Assembly: GCA_024518585.1 (NCBI GenBank)
Contig: JANIHI010000004.1
Span: forward strand, 62,001-126,000
Direction: 5' to 3'
Origin: Methanolinea sp.
Lineage (GTDB): Archaea; Halobacteriota; Methanomicrobia; Methanomicrobiales; Methanospirillaceae
Length of the DNA: 64,000 nt
This document shows, one piece after another, positions 8,135-16,226 of this stretch. Below the pieces are notes generated by a model. That model made no database searches, was not told the DNA's origin, and saw only the letters and a program-made list of their open reading frames with translations. The translations under genes were made by a program, and so were the position numbers. Numbering within the stretch: the stretch's first letter is position 1; every line of letters starts with the position of its first letter.

Positions 8135-8974
8135 ATGCAGGCGAAAGACATCATGACGTCACCGGTCCACATCGTCGCCCCGGGGGAAAACGTTGCCCAT
8201 GCCCGCAAGATCATGCTCAAGCACCGTATATCGCGCCTTCCCGTCATGGAAGCCGGAAAGCTCGTCGGCATTCTCACCAAGAAAGATATCGGGTACCGCC
8301 TGCGCCAGAGTGAACCGATCTGGAGGAGACGGCCCATCGACAATATCCCTGTCAGTATCCTGATGACAAGGGACCCTGTCACGGTATCTCCCGATACATC
8401 GACGCCAAAGGTTGCCGGCCTCATGATCCAGTGGGACATCAGTGGTCTCCCGGTCCTCAACGAAGGCGAGGTGGTTGGCATCGTGACAAAGTCCGACCTG
8501 ATGCGGTCAGCAGCCGTCAACGCCATCGACCTCCCGGTCGCAGACGTGATGGAGGATGCAATTACGGTCAGCCGGTACCACTCGCTTGACCATGTGATTG
8601 ACCTCATGAAGGAGAGGAATGATAAGGTCATCGTTGTCAATAATGATGGTACACTGGCCGGAATCATCACAGAGAGCAACCTTGCATTCTTCCTTTACGA
8701 GGATGAAAAGAGAGAAATCCCCAGGAAAGACGTGGTAATGCTCCGGCGCGGGGAGTCTGCAGGGAGGAAGCAGTTCCGGTACGTCATGGAGGCGACCGCA
8801 ATTGCCGAAGACCTGATGTCCCGGCCTGTTATCACCATCAGTGAGAGTGCATCGCTCAAGGAAGCGGTCCAAATGATGCAGTTCCACCGCATCAACAGCC
8901 TGGTTGTCGTGGATGGGAACGAAATAAAGGGAATACTCAAGAGAGACGATGTCATACGGGAAGTGGCGAAATGA
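8135..8974 (+). CDS. Four-CBS-domain protein
   Basis: The 279 residues hold four CBS repeats starting at AKDIMTSPVH, VSILMTRDPV, VADVMEDAIT and AEDLMSRPVI. A charged linker of about 35 residues (DEKREIPRKDVVMLRRGES) separates the third and fourth repeats. The gene lies five bases behind its neighbour and overlaps the following CBS gene by four bases, so it sits in the middle of one transcript. Sensor or scaffold roles are inferred from the family; no enzyme domain is present. Confidence 0.9.
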   Translation: MQAKDIMTSPVHIVAPGENVAHARKIMLKHRISRLPVMEAGKLVGILTKKDIGYRLRQSEPIWRRRPIDNIPVSILMTRDPVTVSPDTSTPKVAGLMIQWDISGLPVLNEGEVVGIVTKSDLMRSAAVNAIDLPVADVMEDAITVSRYHSLDHVIDLMKERNDKVIVVNNDGTLAGIITESNLAFFLYEDEKREIPRKDVVMLRRGESAGRKQFRYVMEATAIAEDLMSRPVITISESASLKEAVQMMQFHRINSLVVVDGNEIKGILKRDDVIREVAK

Positions 8975-9747
8975 ACGAGGAAATTTTGGTCAAGGATATC
9001 ATGTCCCGGCCGGTGACAATATCGAAATCTGCACCGATCACGGAAGCGCTGGACAAAATGCTCGACGAAGGCGTGGATCCCCTCATTGTAGTCAACCACA
9101 ATACCGTGGTGGGCATAGTGTCCCGCCAGAGCGTGGCAGATAAACTGGGGACAAAGAGGAATTCAACCATCTCACCCACGTCCATCCATGTGGCCAGCAC
9201 CGTCGAGGAGGACTTTACGACAGTGTACCCCGACCAGGACCTTGACGTCGTGATCCCGCTCCTCCAGGCCTACAAACTCGTTGTGGTCTACGACGAGGAC
9301 CACAGGCTCATCGGGCAGGTCACCGCCGGCGACCTTCTCAAGGTCATGCGCCCCCAGGGGAAGGCAGTGGATGTCATGGAGCCTGCCTGCACCATCGACG
9401 TGGACGAGCGGGTTGTCCACTGGCGCAGGAGGATGATCGACGACAACCTCCATCGGTGCGTTGTGACGGAAAATGGCCGTGTCGTTGGCATCGTGACCGA
9501 GACCGATGTTGCAGTCGCGATGCGCAGGTTCAGGGAGGTGGTGGAGGACAAGTACCAGGACCACCGAATCCGGAACCTCCTCGTGAAGGATATCATGACA
9601 TCGCCGGTCATTACTGTCGAAGGGGACACAGGCATCGATACCGTCGTTGACCTCATGTTGGAAAAGGGAATCAGTTCAATCCCGGTCGTGAATGGCGACA
9701 AGGTATTGGGAATGGTAACACGGTCTTCCCTGGTCAAAGCGCTCTGA
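8971..9747 (+). CDS. Four-CBS-domain protein, last of the array
   Basis: The 258 residues contain four CBS repeats. The outer two are canonical (VKDIMSRPVT near the start, VKDIMTSPVI near the end) and the inner two are diverged, for example lacking the IM that opens most repeats. Its ATG overlaps the preceding stop. After the stop comes an AT-rich quasi-palindrome (TATTTTTCGAAAATA, about 9758-9772) that may end the transcript. Confidence 0.9.
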   Translation: MNEEILVKDIMSRPVTISKSAPITEALDKMLDEGVDPLIVVNHNTVVGIVSRQSVADKLGTKRNSTISPTSIHVASTVEEDFTTVYPDQDLDVVIPLLQAYKLVVVYDEDHRLIGQVTAGDLLKVMRPQGKAVDVMEPACTIDVDERVVHWRRRMIDDNLHRCVVTENGRVVGIVTETDVAVAMRRFREVVEDKYQDHRIRNLLVKDIMTSPVITVEGDTGIDTVVDLMLEKGISSIPVVNGDKVLGMVTRSSLVKAL

Positions 9748-9865
9748 AAAAACTTTATTTTTCGAAAATACCCTATAGGCACGTTTTGAAACAAGGGGTC
9801 GTTTTCCCCCTCTCACGGGGGAAGACACGCATATTTCTTATCGGTTGCTGGTCCACTTAACTATA

Positions 9866-10957
9866 ATGACAGAGAAGGGAGACGATCTCATCGCGAGGCT
9901 GGGCGGCCTGGAATCTGTCTTTGGTAGGCCCGTATCGCGGGATGGGCGGGAGAGGATGACAGCGACAGACCCCGTGGTCCCCACCGGCAACGTGGCAGAA
10001 CTCTTGCGGGGGATGGCCCACTGCGGTTTCCAGGGGAGGAGGCTTGGGGAGTCTGTTGAAGTGTGGAAACGGATGCTCTCTGACCCGGAATGTACCATAT
10101 TTTTCGGCCTTTCCGGGGCAATGCTCCCTGCCGGGATGCAGAGAGTCCTGATTGAACTTGCGCGGCGCCACTACATCGATGTAGTTGTGTCCACCGGGGC
10201 AAACATCTTTCACGACGTGTGCGAGCACCTGGGAATCTGCCATTACAGGGGTCACCACCATGTCAGCGATGCCGATCTCTACGAGAAGGGTATCGACAGG
10301 ATATACGATGTCTTTGCCTACGAGGAAGACTTCCGGTGGGTTGACAGGGGATTTGCACGCTTTGCAGAGAAGATTGCTCCCTTCAGGGGTTCTTCGAGGG
10401 AATTTCTCCGTCTCTTCGGGGAATGGCTGGTGGCAGCGGCTCCCGGCCGGGAGTCGTTCCTCTCCACGTGCGTCAAGGAGGGGATCCCCGTCTTTGTCCC
10501 TGCCCTGTGCGATTCGTCCATTGGTATCGGAGCCCTCATAGCCCGCAGGAGGGGCATACCGATCGATATCGACCAGATCGCGGATACCGATGAACTCACC
10601 TCTCTTGTCGAGGAGGTGACAAAGACTGGAGTCGTTTACGTGGGTGGGGGTGTGCCAAAGAATTTCATCCAGCAGACCCAGGTCATCGGTTCGATCCACG
10701 CAAAAGACCTCGGCGGTCATGACTATGCAATCCAGTACACAGCAGATTCTCCCCAGTTTGGGGGACTCTCGGGTTGCACTTTTGAGGAAGCCATCAGCTG
10801 GGGCAAGGAGTCTGCACAAACCATGCACGTCCAGGTGCACGTTGATGCAACCATTGCCCTTCCCCTTGTCGTGTCTGCCCTTGTGGGCGATAATATCAGG
10901 CGGACGGAGCGGGCCAGGGTCCGCCGGGACAGGATTCTCCGGCAGGGCCTTGATTGA
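9866..10957 (+). CDS. dys: Deoxyhypusine synthase
   Basis: The enzyme transfers the aminobutyl group of spermidine (NAD-dependent) to a lysine of aIF5A, the first step of hypusine-type modification. The 363 residues include NAD-binding segments (STGANIFHDVCEHLG, PVFVPALCDSSIG) and the catalytic-lysine loop YVGGGVPKNFIQQ. The frame is open from a TTG at 9845, but the ATG at 9866 gives the family N-terminus; there is no Shine-Dalgarno, and an AT-rich ATATTTCTTAT lies about 30 bases upstream. It is a single gene behind the CBS array with its own likely promoter. Confidence 0.95.
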   Translation: MTEKGDDLIARLGGLESVFGRPVSRDGRERMTATDPVVPTGNVAELLRGMAHCGFQGRRLGESVEVWKRMLSDPECTIFFGLSGAMLPAGMQRVLIELARRHYIDVVVSTGANIFHDVCEHLGICHYRGHHHVSDADLYEKGIDRIYDVFAYEEDFRWVDRGFARFAEKIAPFRGSSREFLRLFGEWLVAAAPGRESFLSTCVKEGIPVFVPALCDSSIGIGALIARRRGIPIDIDQIADTDELTSLVEEVTKTGVVYVGGGVPKNFIQQTQVIGSIHAKDLGGHDYAIQYTADSPQFGGLSGCTFEEAISWGKESAQTMHVQVHVDATIALPLVVSALVGDNIRRTERARVRRDRILRQGLD

Positions 10958-11292
10958 AAGTGGGGTGGCAGGGCCGCGGCGATACTGCCACGGGGCCAAA
11001 ACGGGAACCAAAGAGAAGTAATCTCTCCGGGGGCACGCCTATCAGTCTTTTCCCTCAAGGAAAAACCCGGTGGACACATCGGGTGCAGCTCTCGTTTGCA
11101 TTCCCCCCTCCCCATTTTCGTTGGACATGCCGGATTCCGGGAAAAAATAATGCGTACGTGTCTCGCAAAAAGGGGGTGCCTTCCCTCAGCAGGGAGAGAA
11201 TTTTTATAACAGGCGGGATAAAATAATAAAACACCATTCATGGAGTGGCACACCCAGAGTGCTGCGAGTGTCTGAAAGATGCGAGATTCTCT
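10958..11292. other. Intergenic region between dys and the tRNA-Ser/ribosomal block
   Basis: No gene is seen. The stretch contains a hairpin just after dys (GTGGCAG at 10965-10971 pairing with CTGCCAC at 10985-10991), a second small hairpin TCCCTcagcAGGGA near 11182-11195, and the promoter region of the downstream operon. The dys-proximal hairpin may help 3' end formation, though no T tract follows it closely. Confidence 0.5.
11199..11210 (+). promoter_or_regulatory. TATA box of the tRNA-Ser/ribosomal protein operon
   Basis: AATTTTTATAAC is a good archaeal TATA box placed about 94 bases before the mature tRNA-Ser. A second AT-rich run (GATAAAATAATAAAAC, 11217-11232) follows and could be an alternative element. 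All genes from tRNA-Ser onward share this strand with small gaps. Confidence 0.5.
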
Positions 11293-11377
11293 GTTGAGGT
11301 AGCCAAGCCCGGTATGGCGCAGGTTTGCTAAACCTGTGTCCCCTTGGGACTCGAGGGTTCAAATCCCTCCCTCAGCG
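11293..11377 (+). tRNA. tRNA-Ser (GCT)
   Basis: Acceptor arm GTTGAGG (11293-11299) pairs with CCTCAGC (11370-11376) with one G-U pair; discriminator G at 11377. The anticodon loop TTGCTAA gives anticodon GCT. A long variable arm (class II tRNA) and the T arm GAGGG-TTCAAAT-CCCTC are clear. CCA is not encoded. It lies 36 bases before rps13 and probably shares its transcript. Confidence 0.95.
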
Positions 11378-11413
11378 CTGAAATTGGGAATTCTCACAAC
11401 AAAGAGGGATTGG

Positions 11414-11866
11414 ATGGCTCAGGAAGAAGAAATACGGTATTTCGTCAGAATCAGCAACACCGACCTGGACGGGACAAAGCCCGTTACCACGGCATTGACA
11501 GGAATCAAGGGTGTCGGGAGGCATACGGCATCAGTCATAGCCCGCCTGGCAGGTGTTAACCCCCGGGAGATTATGGGAAAGCTCTCAGAGGAAGACGTGG
11601 AGAAGTTACGGGGGATCGTGGAGGGTTACGAGAAAAAGGTCCCGGCATGGATGGTCAACCGTCCCAAGGATGTCTATACCGGGGAGCCACGCCACCTGTT
11701 CGGGACGGATGTGGTCACAACCCTCGATGAAGACGTCAACCTCATGCGCAAGATTCGCTGTTACAAGGGAATACGGCACGAGACCGGTCAGAAAGTGCGT
11801 GGACAGCGGACCAAGTCGACAGGCCGCACTGGCGCCACCGTCGGCGTGAAGAGGAAGAAGGAATAA
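11414..11866 (+). CDS. rps13: 30S ribosomal protein S13 (uS13)
   Basis: S13 sits in the head of the small subunit and contacts the P-site tRNA and 50S bridges. The 150 residues match archaeal uS13: N-terminal [12 protein letters not shown], the helix-turn [21 protein letters not shown] and the basic C-terminal tail [12 protein letters not shown]. The frame is open from within the upstream tRNA; the ATG at 11414 is the family start. It begins the conserved archaeal S13-S4-S11-RpoD gene order. Confidence 0.97.
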   Translation: MAQEEEIRYFVRISNTDLDGTKPVTTALTGIKGVGRHTASVIARLAGVNPREIMGKLSEEDVEKLRGIVEGYEKKVPAWMVNRPKDVYTGEPRHLFGTDVVTTLDEDVNLMRKIRCYKGIRHETGQKVRGQRTKSTGRTGATVGVKRKKE

Positions 11867-11881
11867 TCCAGGTGGTAGTGA

Positions 11882-12427
11882 ATGGGATATCCGGGTAAGA
11901 ACCACAAGCAATACCAGACGCCAAAGAGACCGTTCGAGAAGACCCGCATCGAGGAGGAGAACAGGTTCATGATCGAGTACGGGTTGCGGAACAAGCGCGA
12001 GATCTGGAAGGCGGCCAGTCACCTGAGGAAGTACCGGAAGGCTGCCCGTGACCTCCTCGCCCTCATGTCAACCGGGAAAGACCAGTTGCTCTTTGAGGCA
12101 AAGAGGGCCGCCCTGATCGAGCACCTCCAGCGGATAGGTCTCCTTGGACCTGACGCCGGAATCGATGACGTCCTCTCCCTCAAGGTCCAGAACCAGCTCG
12201 AGAGGCGCCTCCAGACGCTCGTGTACCGCAGGGGACTTGCGAGGTCACCTAAGCAGGCGCGCCAGATGATCACCCATGGCCACATTGCGATCGGGGGCAA
12301 GAGGGTCAGTATTCCAGGATACACTGTATCGCGGAGTGAAGAGACCGAGATAGGTTACTACACCCGGTCCCCCGTTGCAAATGCTGACCATGCCGAAAGG
12401 GCACGGATTGCAAAGGCAGGTCGATAA
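11882..12427 (+). CDS. rps4: 30S ribosomal protein S4 (uS4)
   Basis: S4 is a primary assembly protein of the small subunit. The 181-residue archaeal form shows [19 protein letters not shown] at the N-terminus and an S4 RNA-binding domain near residues 105-165 ([20 protein letters not shown], then [12 protein letters not shown]). It lies 15 bases after rps13 and two bases before rps11. Confidence 0.97.
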   Translation: MGYPGKNHKQYQTPKRPFEKTRIEEENRFMIEYGLRNKREIWKAASHLRKYRKAARDLLALMSTGKDQLLFEAKRAALIEHLQRIGLLGPDAGIDDVLSLKVQNQLERRLQTLVYRRGLARSPKQARQMITHGHIAIGGKRVSIPGYTVSRSEETEIGYYTRSPVANADHAERARIAKAGR

Positions 12428-12429
12428 CA

Positions 12430-12825
12430 ATGGCAGGGGATAAGGAAAAATGGGGTATTGCCCACATATTTGCCTCCTTCAACAATACCATCATCACCAT
12501 CACCGATCTCTCGGGAGCTGAAACGGTCTGCAAGAGCAGCGGCGGGATGGTCGTCAAGCAGGACCGCAATGAGAGCTCACCCTATGCCGCGATGCAGATG
12601 GCGATGAACGTGGCCCAGGCGGCAATGGAAAAGGGTATCGTCGGTGTCCACGTCAAGGTAAGGGCCCCCGGCAGGGGAAAACAGCGGAGTCCCGGCCCGG
12701 GTGCGCAGGCTGCCATCAGGGCACTCGCACGGGCCGGAATGCGCATCGGGAGGATCGAGGACGTCACGCCCATCCCCCATGATTCAATACGGCCGAAGGG
12801 CGGCCGGCGGGGCAGGAGAGTCTGA
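12430..12825 (+). CDS. rps11: 30S ribosomal protein S11 (uS11)
   Basis: S11 lines the small-subunit platform near the E site. The 131 residues include [18 protein letters not shown], the loop [18 protein letters not shown] and the very conserved end [17 protein letters not shown]. Its TGA overlaps the ATG of rpoD by one base, so the two are translationally linked. Confidence 0.97.
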   Translation: MAGDKEKWGIAHIFASFNNTIITITDLSGAETVCKSSGGMVVKQDRNESSPYAAMQMAMNVAQAAMEKGIVGVHVKVRAPGRGKQRSPGPGAQAAIRALARAGMRIGRIEDVTPIPHDSIRPKGGRRGRRV

Positions 12826-13670
12826 TGGAGATAGAGTTCCTGCACTCTGACGACATCTCCGCGAGGTTCACACTCGCAGGACCGGGCCAGCCGTTTGCCA
12901 ACGCCCTGCGGAGGGCAATGATAGGAGAAGTCCCGACACTCGCCATCGAGGATGTCAGGATTTACGACAACACAAGTGCCCTCTTTGACGAGATGCTTGC
13001 GCACCGGCTTGGACTCATCCCAATCCGGACAGACCTGGACTGCTATGTCCCGCAGGACCAGTGCGGCTGCGGGGGAGCAGGGTGCGACAGGTGCAGTGTC
13101 ACGTTCACGCTCTCGGTAGAAGGGCCGGGAACTGTTTACTCGCGCGACCTCATCCCCCAGGATCCGCGGGCAGTCCCTGCTGTGGAAAACATCCCGATTG
13201 TCAAGCTTGCAAAGGACCAGAAAGTCGTTCTTGAAGCGAGGGCAGTCCTCAACAGGGGCCGCGTCCATGCAAAGTGGCAGCCGACGACGGCATGCGGCTT
13301 CAAGAATTTCCCCGTGGTGGAGGTGGACGAGCGCTGCGATGGATGTGGCCGGTGCGTGGAAGAGTGTCCCCGCGCGATCCTCGAGATCAAGGCAAACCGG
13401 GTGGCAGTAAAAGAGAATAAACTCCAGGAATGTTCACTCTGCCGCCTCTGTGAGAGAGCATGCTTAAACACCGGTATCGGTGACGAGCCGGCAGTGAGGG
13501 TAAAGTCAGAGACTTCACGCTTCATCTTTATCGTCGAGGGCGACGGGTCTCTGCCTGCCAGGGAGATCGTGGAGAGGGCCCTGGGTTACCTGAAGTCGCA
13601 GTCAGATGAATTATGCGCGCAAGTCAGTGTATTATCGGGAGTGACCAGAGATGAAGACAAGAGCGAGTAA
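12825..13670 (+). CDS. rpoD: RNA polymerase subunit Rpo3 (RpoD) with ferredoxin-like domain
   Basis: Rpo3, the homologue of the N-terminal half of bacterial alpha and of eukaryotic RPB3, nucleates polymerase assembly with Rpo11 and Rpo10. The 281 residues have the dimerisation domain in two parts (NALRRAMIGEVPTLAIEDV; RFIFIVEGDGSLPAREIVER) and an inserted domain with two complete cysteine motifs, CDGCGRCVEECP and CSLCRLCERAC, each able to bind a [4Fe-4S] cluster. A further cysteine cluster, CGCGGAGCDRC, lies near residue 85. Two complete motifs suggest a redox-responsive or structurally Fe-S-stabilised polymerase. It overlaps rpl18e by 20 bases. Confidence 0.96.
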   Translation: MEIEFLHSDDISARFTLAGPGQPFANALRRAMIGEVPTLAIEDVRIYDNTSALFDEMLAHRLGLIPIRTDLDCYVPQDQCGCGGAGCDRCSVTFTLSVEGPGTVYSRDLIPQDPRAVPAVENIPIVKLAKDQKVVLEARAVLNRGRVHAKWQPTTACGFKNFPVVEVDERCDGCGRCVEECPRAILEIKANRVAVKENKLQECSLCRLCERACLNTGIGDEPAVRVKSETSRFIFIVEGDGSLPAREIVERALGYLKSQSDELCAQVSVLSGVTRDEDKSE

Positions 13671-14019
13671 AAAAACAAATCCACGCCTGGTGAACCTGAT
13701 CTCACTCTTGAAGGATGCCTCACGGCAGAACGGGGCAAACATATGGCGTGACATTGCGACCCGGCTGGAAGCCCCTGCACGCAATTATGCCGAGGTGAAC
13801 CTGAGCAAGATCAACAGGTATGCCGGCAACGGGGAGACCATAGTTGTCCCGGGCAAAGTTCTTGGGAGTGGAATCCTGGAAAACGGAGTCAGGATTGCAG
13901 CCCTCAACTTCTCGCAGTCTGCCGAGACGAAGATTCGGGAGGCAAAAGGCCAGGTCCTGACAATAGAAGAGCTCATCAGGGATAATCCCCAGGGGAGTAA
14001 AATCAGGATATTGCGGTGA
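13651..14019 (+). CDS. rpl18e: 50S ribosomal protein L18e (eL18)
   Basis: This large-subunit protein is shared by archaea and eukaryotes. The 122 residues show KKTNPRLVNLISLLKDASRQ at the N-terminus and VVPGKVLGSGILENGVRIAA in the core. The start ATG lies inside the end of rpoD, a coupling typical of this operon. L13 follows after six bases. Confidence 0.96.
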   Translation: MKTRASKKTNPRLVNLISLLKDASRQNGANIWRDIATRLEAPARNYAEVNLSKINRYAGNGETIVVPGKVLGSGILENGVRIAALNFSQSAETKIREAKGQVLTIEELIRDNPQGSKIRILR

Positions 14020-14025
14020 AAGGCA

Positions 14026-14448
14026 ATGACGACGATCATCAATGGAGAGGGACTTCTCCTGGGAAGGATGGCAAGCATCGTTGCAAAGAGGGCTCTCAAT
14101 GGGGAGGATATTGCAATCATCAATGCAGAGAAAGCAATCATATCAGGGAGCCGGGCACGGGTCCTCTCGATTTACAGCAGGAAGAGGACACGTGGTTCGC
14201 GTGAAGGAGGCCCGTTCTTCCCACGCAGACCAGACCATATCGTGAGGCGGACAATCCGCGGTATGCTCCCCTACAAGAGACCTTCGGGTATGGAGGCCTT
14301 CAAGAGGATCAAGGTGTACGTGGGGGTCCCCTCGGACTTCTCAGGAAAAGAATGGGAGACCCTTGATGAGGCCCATATGGACCGGCTCAACACCCCGAAG
14401 TCCGTGACGGTTGGCGCGGTGAGCACGTACCTGGGAGCAAAGTTCTAG
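14026..14448 (+). CDS. rpl13: 50S ribosomal protein L13 (uL13)
   Basis: An early-assembly large-subunit protein. The 140 residues begin [20 protein letters not shown] and contain [20 protein letters not shown], diagnostic of archaeal/eukaryotic uL13. It lies between rpl18e and rps9 in the standard archaeal order. Confidence 0.97.
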   Translation: MTTIINGEGLLLGRMASIVAKRALNGEDIAIINAEKAIISGSRARVLSIYSRKRTRGSREGGPFFPRRPDHIVRRTIRGMLPYKRPSGMEAFKRIKVYVGVPSDFSGKEWETLDEAHMDRLNTPKSVTVGAVSTYLGAKF

Positions 14449-14461
14449 GAATGGTGGTTGA

Positions 14462-14863
14462 ATGGTAAAGGTAGTCAATACCAGTGGAAAACGAAAAACG
14501 GCGATCGCTCGTGCAACAGTTCGCACGGGAAAGGGGCGGGTCCGGATAAACTCGATCCCCCTCGATCTCTACCCGAACGAGATGGTCCGCATGAAAATTG
14601 CTGAGCCCATCCTCCTCGCACCAGGTGCGGTAGCAGGGCTCGATGTCTCCATCGACGTGAAAGGCGGGGGTATCATGGGACAGGCAGAGGCCGTGCGCAC
14701 TGCACTTGCCCGGGGTCTCCTGAAGTGGCACAACGATCCCAAGATCAAGGATATCTTCCTCTCGTATGACAGGACCCTGCTCGTGAATGATTCGAGGCAG
14801 AAGGAACCCAAGAAACCCCATGGAAGGGGTGCGAGAAAGAAGTTCCAAAAGTCTTATCGTTGA
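14462..14863 (+). CDS. rps9: 30S ribosomal protein S9 (uS9)
   Basis: The C-terminal tail of S9 reaches the P-site tRNA. The 133 residues start [20 protein letters not shown] and end with the conserved [17 protein letters not shown]. It sits 13 bases after rpl13 and 32 bases before rpoN. Confidence 0.97.
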   Translation: MVKVVNTSGKRKTAIARATVRTGKGRVRINSIPLDLYPNEMVRMKIAEPILLAPGAVAGLDVSIDVKGGGIMGQAEAVRTALARGLLKWHNDPKIKDIFLSYDRTLLVNDSRQKEPKKPHGRGARKKFQKSYR

Positions 14864-14895
14864 GATACTGAAATGAATTGGGAGATAATACCGTC

Positions 14896-15084
14896 ATGAT
14901 ACCAGTGCGGTGTTTCACATGTGGGAAAGTGATCTCACCTGCGTACGAGGAGTTCAAGCGCCGAAGGGATGCCGGCGAGGATCCAAAGGTGATCCTCGAC
15001 GACCTCGGTCTTGTCCGGTACTGCTGTCGCAGGATGCTCCTCTCTCACAAAGAGATAATTGATGATCTCAATCCGTATCAGTGA
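14896..15084 (+). CDS. rpoN: RNA polymerase subunit Rpo10 (RpoN)
   Basis: This 62-residue homologue of RPB10 carries the atypical zinc motif: CFTCGK near the N-terminus and CCRRM in the second half. It joins Rpo3 and Rpo11 in the assembly platform. A TTG at 14878 would add six residues, but [12 protein letters not shown] is the family N-terminus, so the ATG at 14896 is used. The stop codon ends at 15084 and the mature tRNA-Pro begins at the next base. Confidence 0.96.
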   Translation: MIPVRCFTCGKVISPAYEEFKRRRDAGEDPKVILDDLGLVRYCCRRMLLSHKEIIDDLNPYQ

Positions 15085-15159
15085 GGGGTCGTGGGGTAGC
15101 CTGGACCATCCTATGGCGTTCGGGATGCTGTGACCTGAGTTCGAATCTCAGCGACCCCA
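15085..15159 (+). tRNA. tRNA-Pro (CGG)
   Basis: Acceptor GGGGTCG (15085-15091) pairs perfectly with CGACCCC (15152-15158); discriminator A at 15159. The anticodon loop TTCGGGA gives CGG; the T arm is CTGAG-TTCGAAT-CTCAG. The anticodon stem has several G-U pairs. It abuts the rpoN stop with no spacer and lies 31 bases before rpoK, so it must be cut from a polycistronic message. Confidence 0.92.
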
Positions 15160-15190
15160 TTTATCGCTCATCCATGCATTCTGAGGGTGT

Positions 15191-15361
15191 ATGAAGGAGA
15201 CTTATACTCGGTATGAGAAGGCCAGGATTATCGGGGCAAGAGCCCTCCAGATATCCATGGGAGCTCCGCTCCTCATCAAGACTGACAAGATTGATCCCCT
15301 GGAAATTGCACTCGAAGAGTTCCAGCACAATGTCATACCCATCACGGTAAAGAGGAAGTAA
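15191..15361 (+). CDS. rpoK: RNA polymerase subunit Rpo6 (RpoK)
   Basis: This 56-residue homologue of RPB6/omega stabilises the clamp of RNA polymerase. The reading frame starts [20 protein letters not shown] and contains [14 protein letters not shown] and ITVKRK at the end, all typical. It is below the usual ORF length cutoffs and easily missed. It lies between tRNA-Pro and rps2. Confidence 0.95.
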   Translation: MKETYTRYEKARIIGARALQISMGAPLLIKTDKIDPLEIALEEFQHNVIPITVKRK

Positions 15362-15566
15362 GATACGATGACAGGACTTTGCAGCACTCACCTGCACAGT
15401 TTACCGGAAAGCAGGAGAGATCTTGCCGGGAAATTCCGGTTTATCCTGACTGGCAAGGGTGTTTCTGTCCCGGTATCGGTACCTGTGCCGCAATGGGCAT
15501 GAATGGAATGGAAAAGTAGAAACCAGAAAAGGCAAACAGACAGCAAAAATGTGAGGACCAGTCAAC
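15362..15566 (+). other. Gap between rpoK and rps2 where many euryarchaea carry enolase
   Basis: The 205 bases hold no enolase sequence. A 44-codon frame starts at ATG 15368 and ends at 15502, without a recognisable product. The stretch may be leader sequence for rps2 or a scar left after loss or relocation of eno. No TATA box is obvious. Confidence 0.4.
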
Positions 15567-16175
15567 ATGACAGAAACAGAGATGGAAATTGAGTTAAAAG
15601 AGCCCCTGGTTCCCGTCGAAGAGTATCTCGCCGCGGGAATCCACATCGGGACCCAGCAGAAGAGCAAGGACATGATGAAGTTCATCTACCGCGTGCGGGG
15701 TGACGGGCTCTATATCCTGGACATCAGGGAGACCGACGAGCGGATCAAGACTGCTGCAAAATTTCTCAACCAGTATGACCCGACCCGCATCCTTGTCGTG
15801 ACTTCACGCCAGTACGGCCAGTACCCTGCCTCCAAGTTTGCAGAGACCATCGGGGCCAACGCGGTGACCGGTCGCTTTATCCCCGGGATGCTGACAAACC
15901 AGAACCTCGACGGGTATATCGAACCGGGGGTCCTCGTGGTGACCGACCCTATCGGTGATGCCCAGGCCGTCAAGGAAGCGGTCCAGAGTGGGATTCCAAT
16001 TGTGGCACTCTGCGATACAAACAACATGACCAGCCTCGTCGATCTCGTGATACCCACCAACAACAAGGGGAGAAAAGCCCTCTCGATGGTTTATTACCTC
16101 TTAACGAAGGAAATGCTTCGCCTGAAGGGTATTGCAACGTCTCTTACCCCCGAAGATTTCGAGACCGAAATCTAA
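15567..16175 (+). CDS. rps2: 30S ribosomal protein S2 (uS2)
   Basis: S2 binds the small-subunit neck late in assembly. The 202 residues include [31 protein letters not shown] and [20 protein letters not shown], all diagnostic of archaeal uS2/SA. It is followed after 51 bases by the MEMO1-family gene, the common euryarchaeal order. Confidence 0.97.
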   Translation: MTETEMEIELKEPLVPVEEYLAAGIHIGTQQKSKDMMKFIYRVRGDGLYILDIRETDERIKTAAKFLNQYDPTRILVVTSRQYGQYPASKFAETIGANAVTGRFIPGMLTNQNLDGYIEPGVLVVTDPIGDAQAVKEAVQSGIPIVALCDTNNMTSLVDLVIPTNNKGRKALSMVYYLLTKEMLRLKGIATSLTPEDFETEI

Positions 16176-16177
16176 TA

Positions 16178-16221
16178 TATCCGGGGTACAAGAGGAAAGT
16201 ATCCAGGGTACAAGAGGAAAG
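16178..16221 (+). repeat. Tandem 22-base repeat before the MEMO1-family gene
   Basis: Two adjacent 22-base units, 16178-16199 and 16200-16221, differ at one position (CCGGGG against CCAGGG). Each ends with AAGAGGAAAG, so the duplication has doubled the purine-rich ribosome-binding site. The second copy is 5-10 bases from the ATG at 16227. Confidence 0.85.
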
Positions 16222-16226
16222 ATGCG

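Noticed and set aside
15368-15502. 44-codon frame between rpoK and rps2
   Set aside because: No ribosome-binding site of note and no recognisable product; kept only as a note on the gap.
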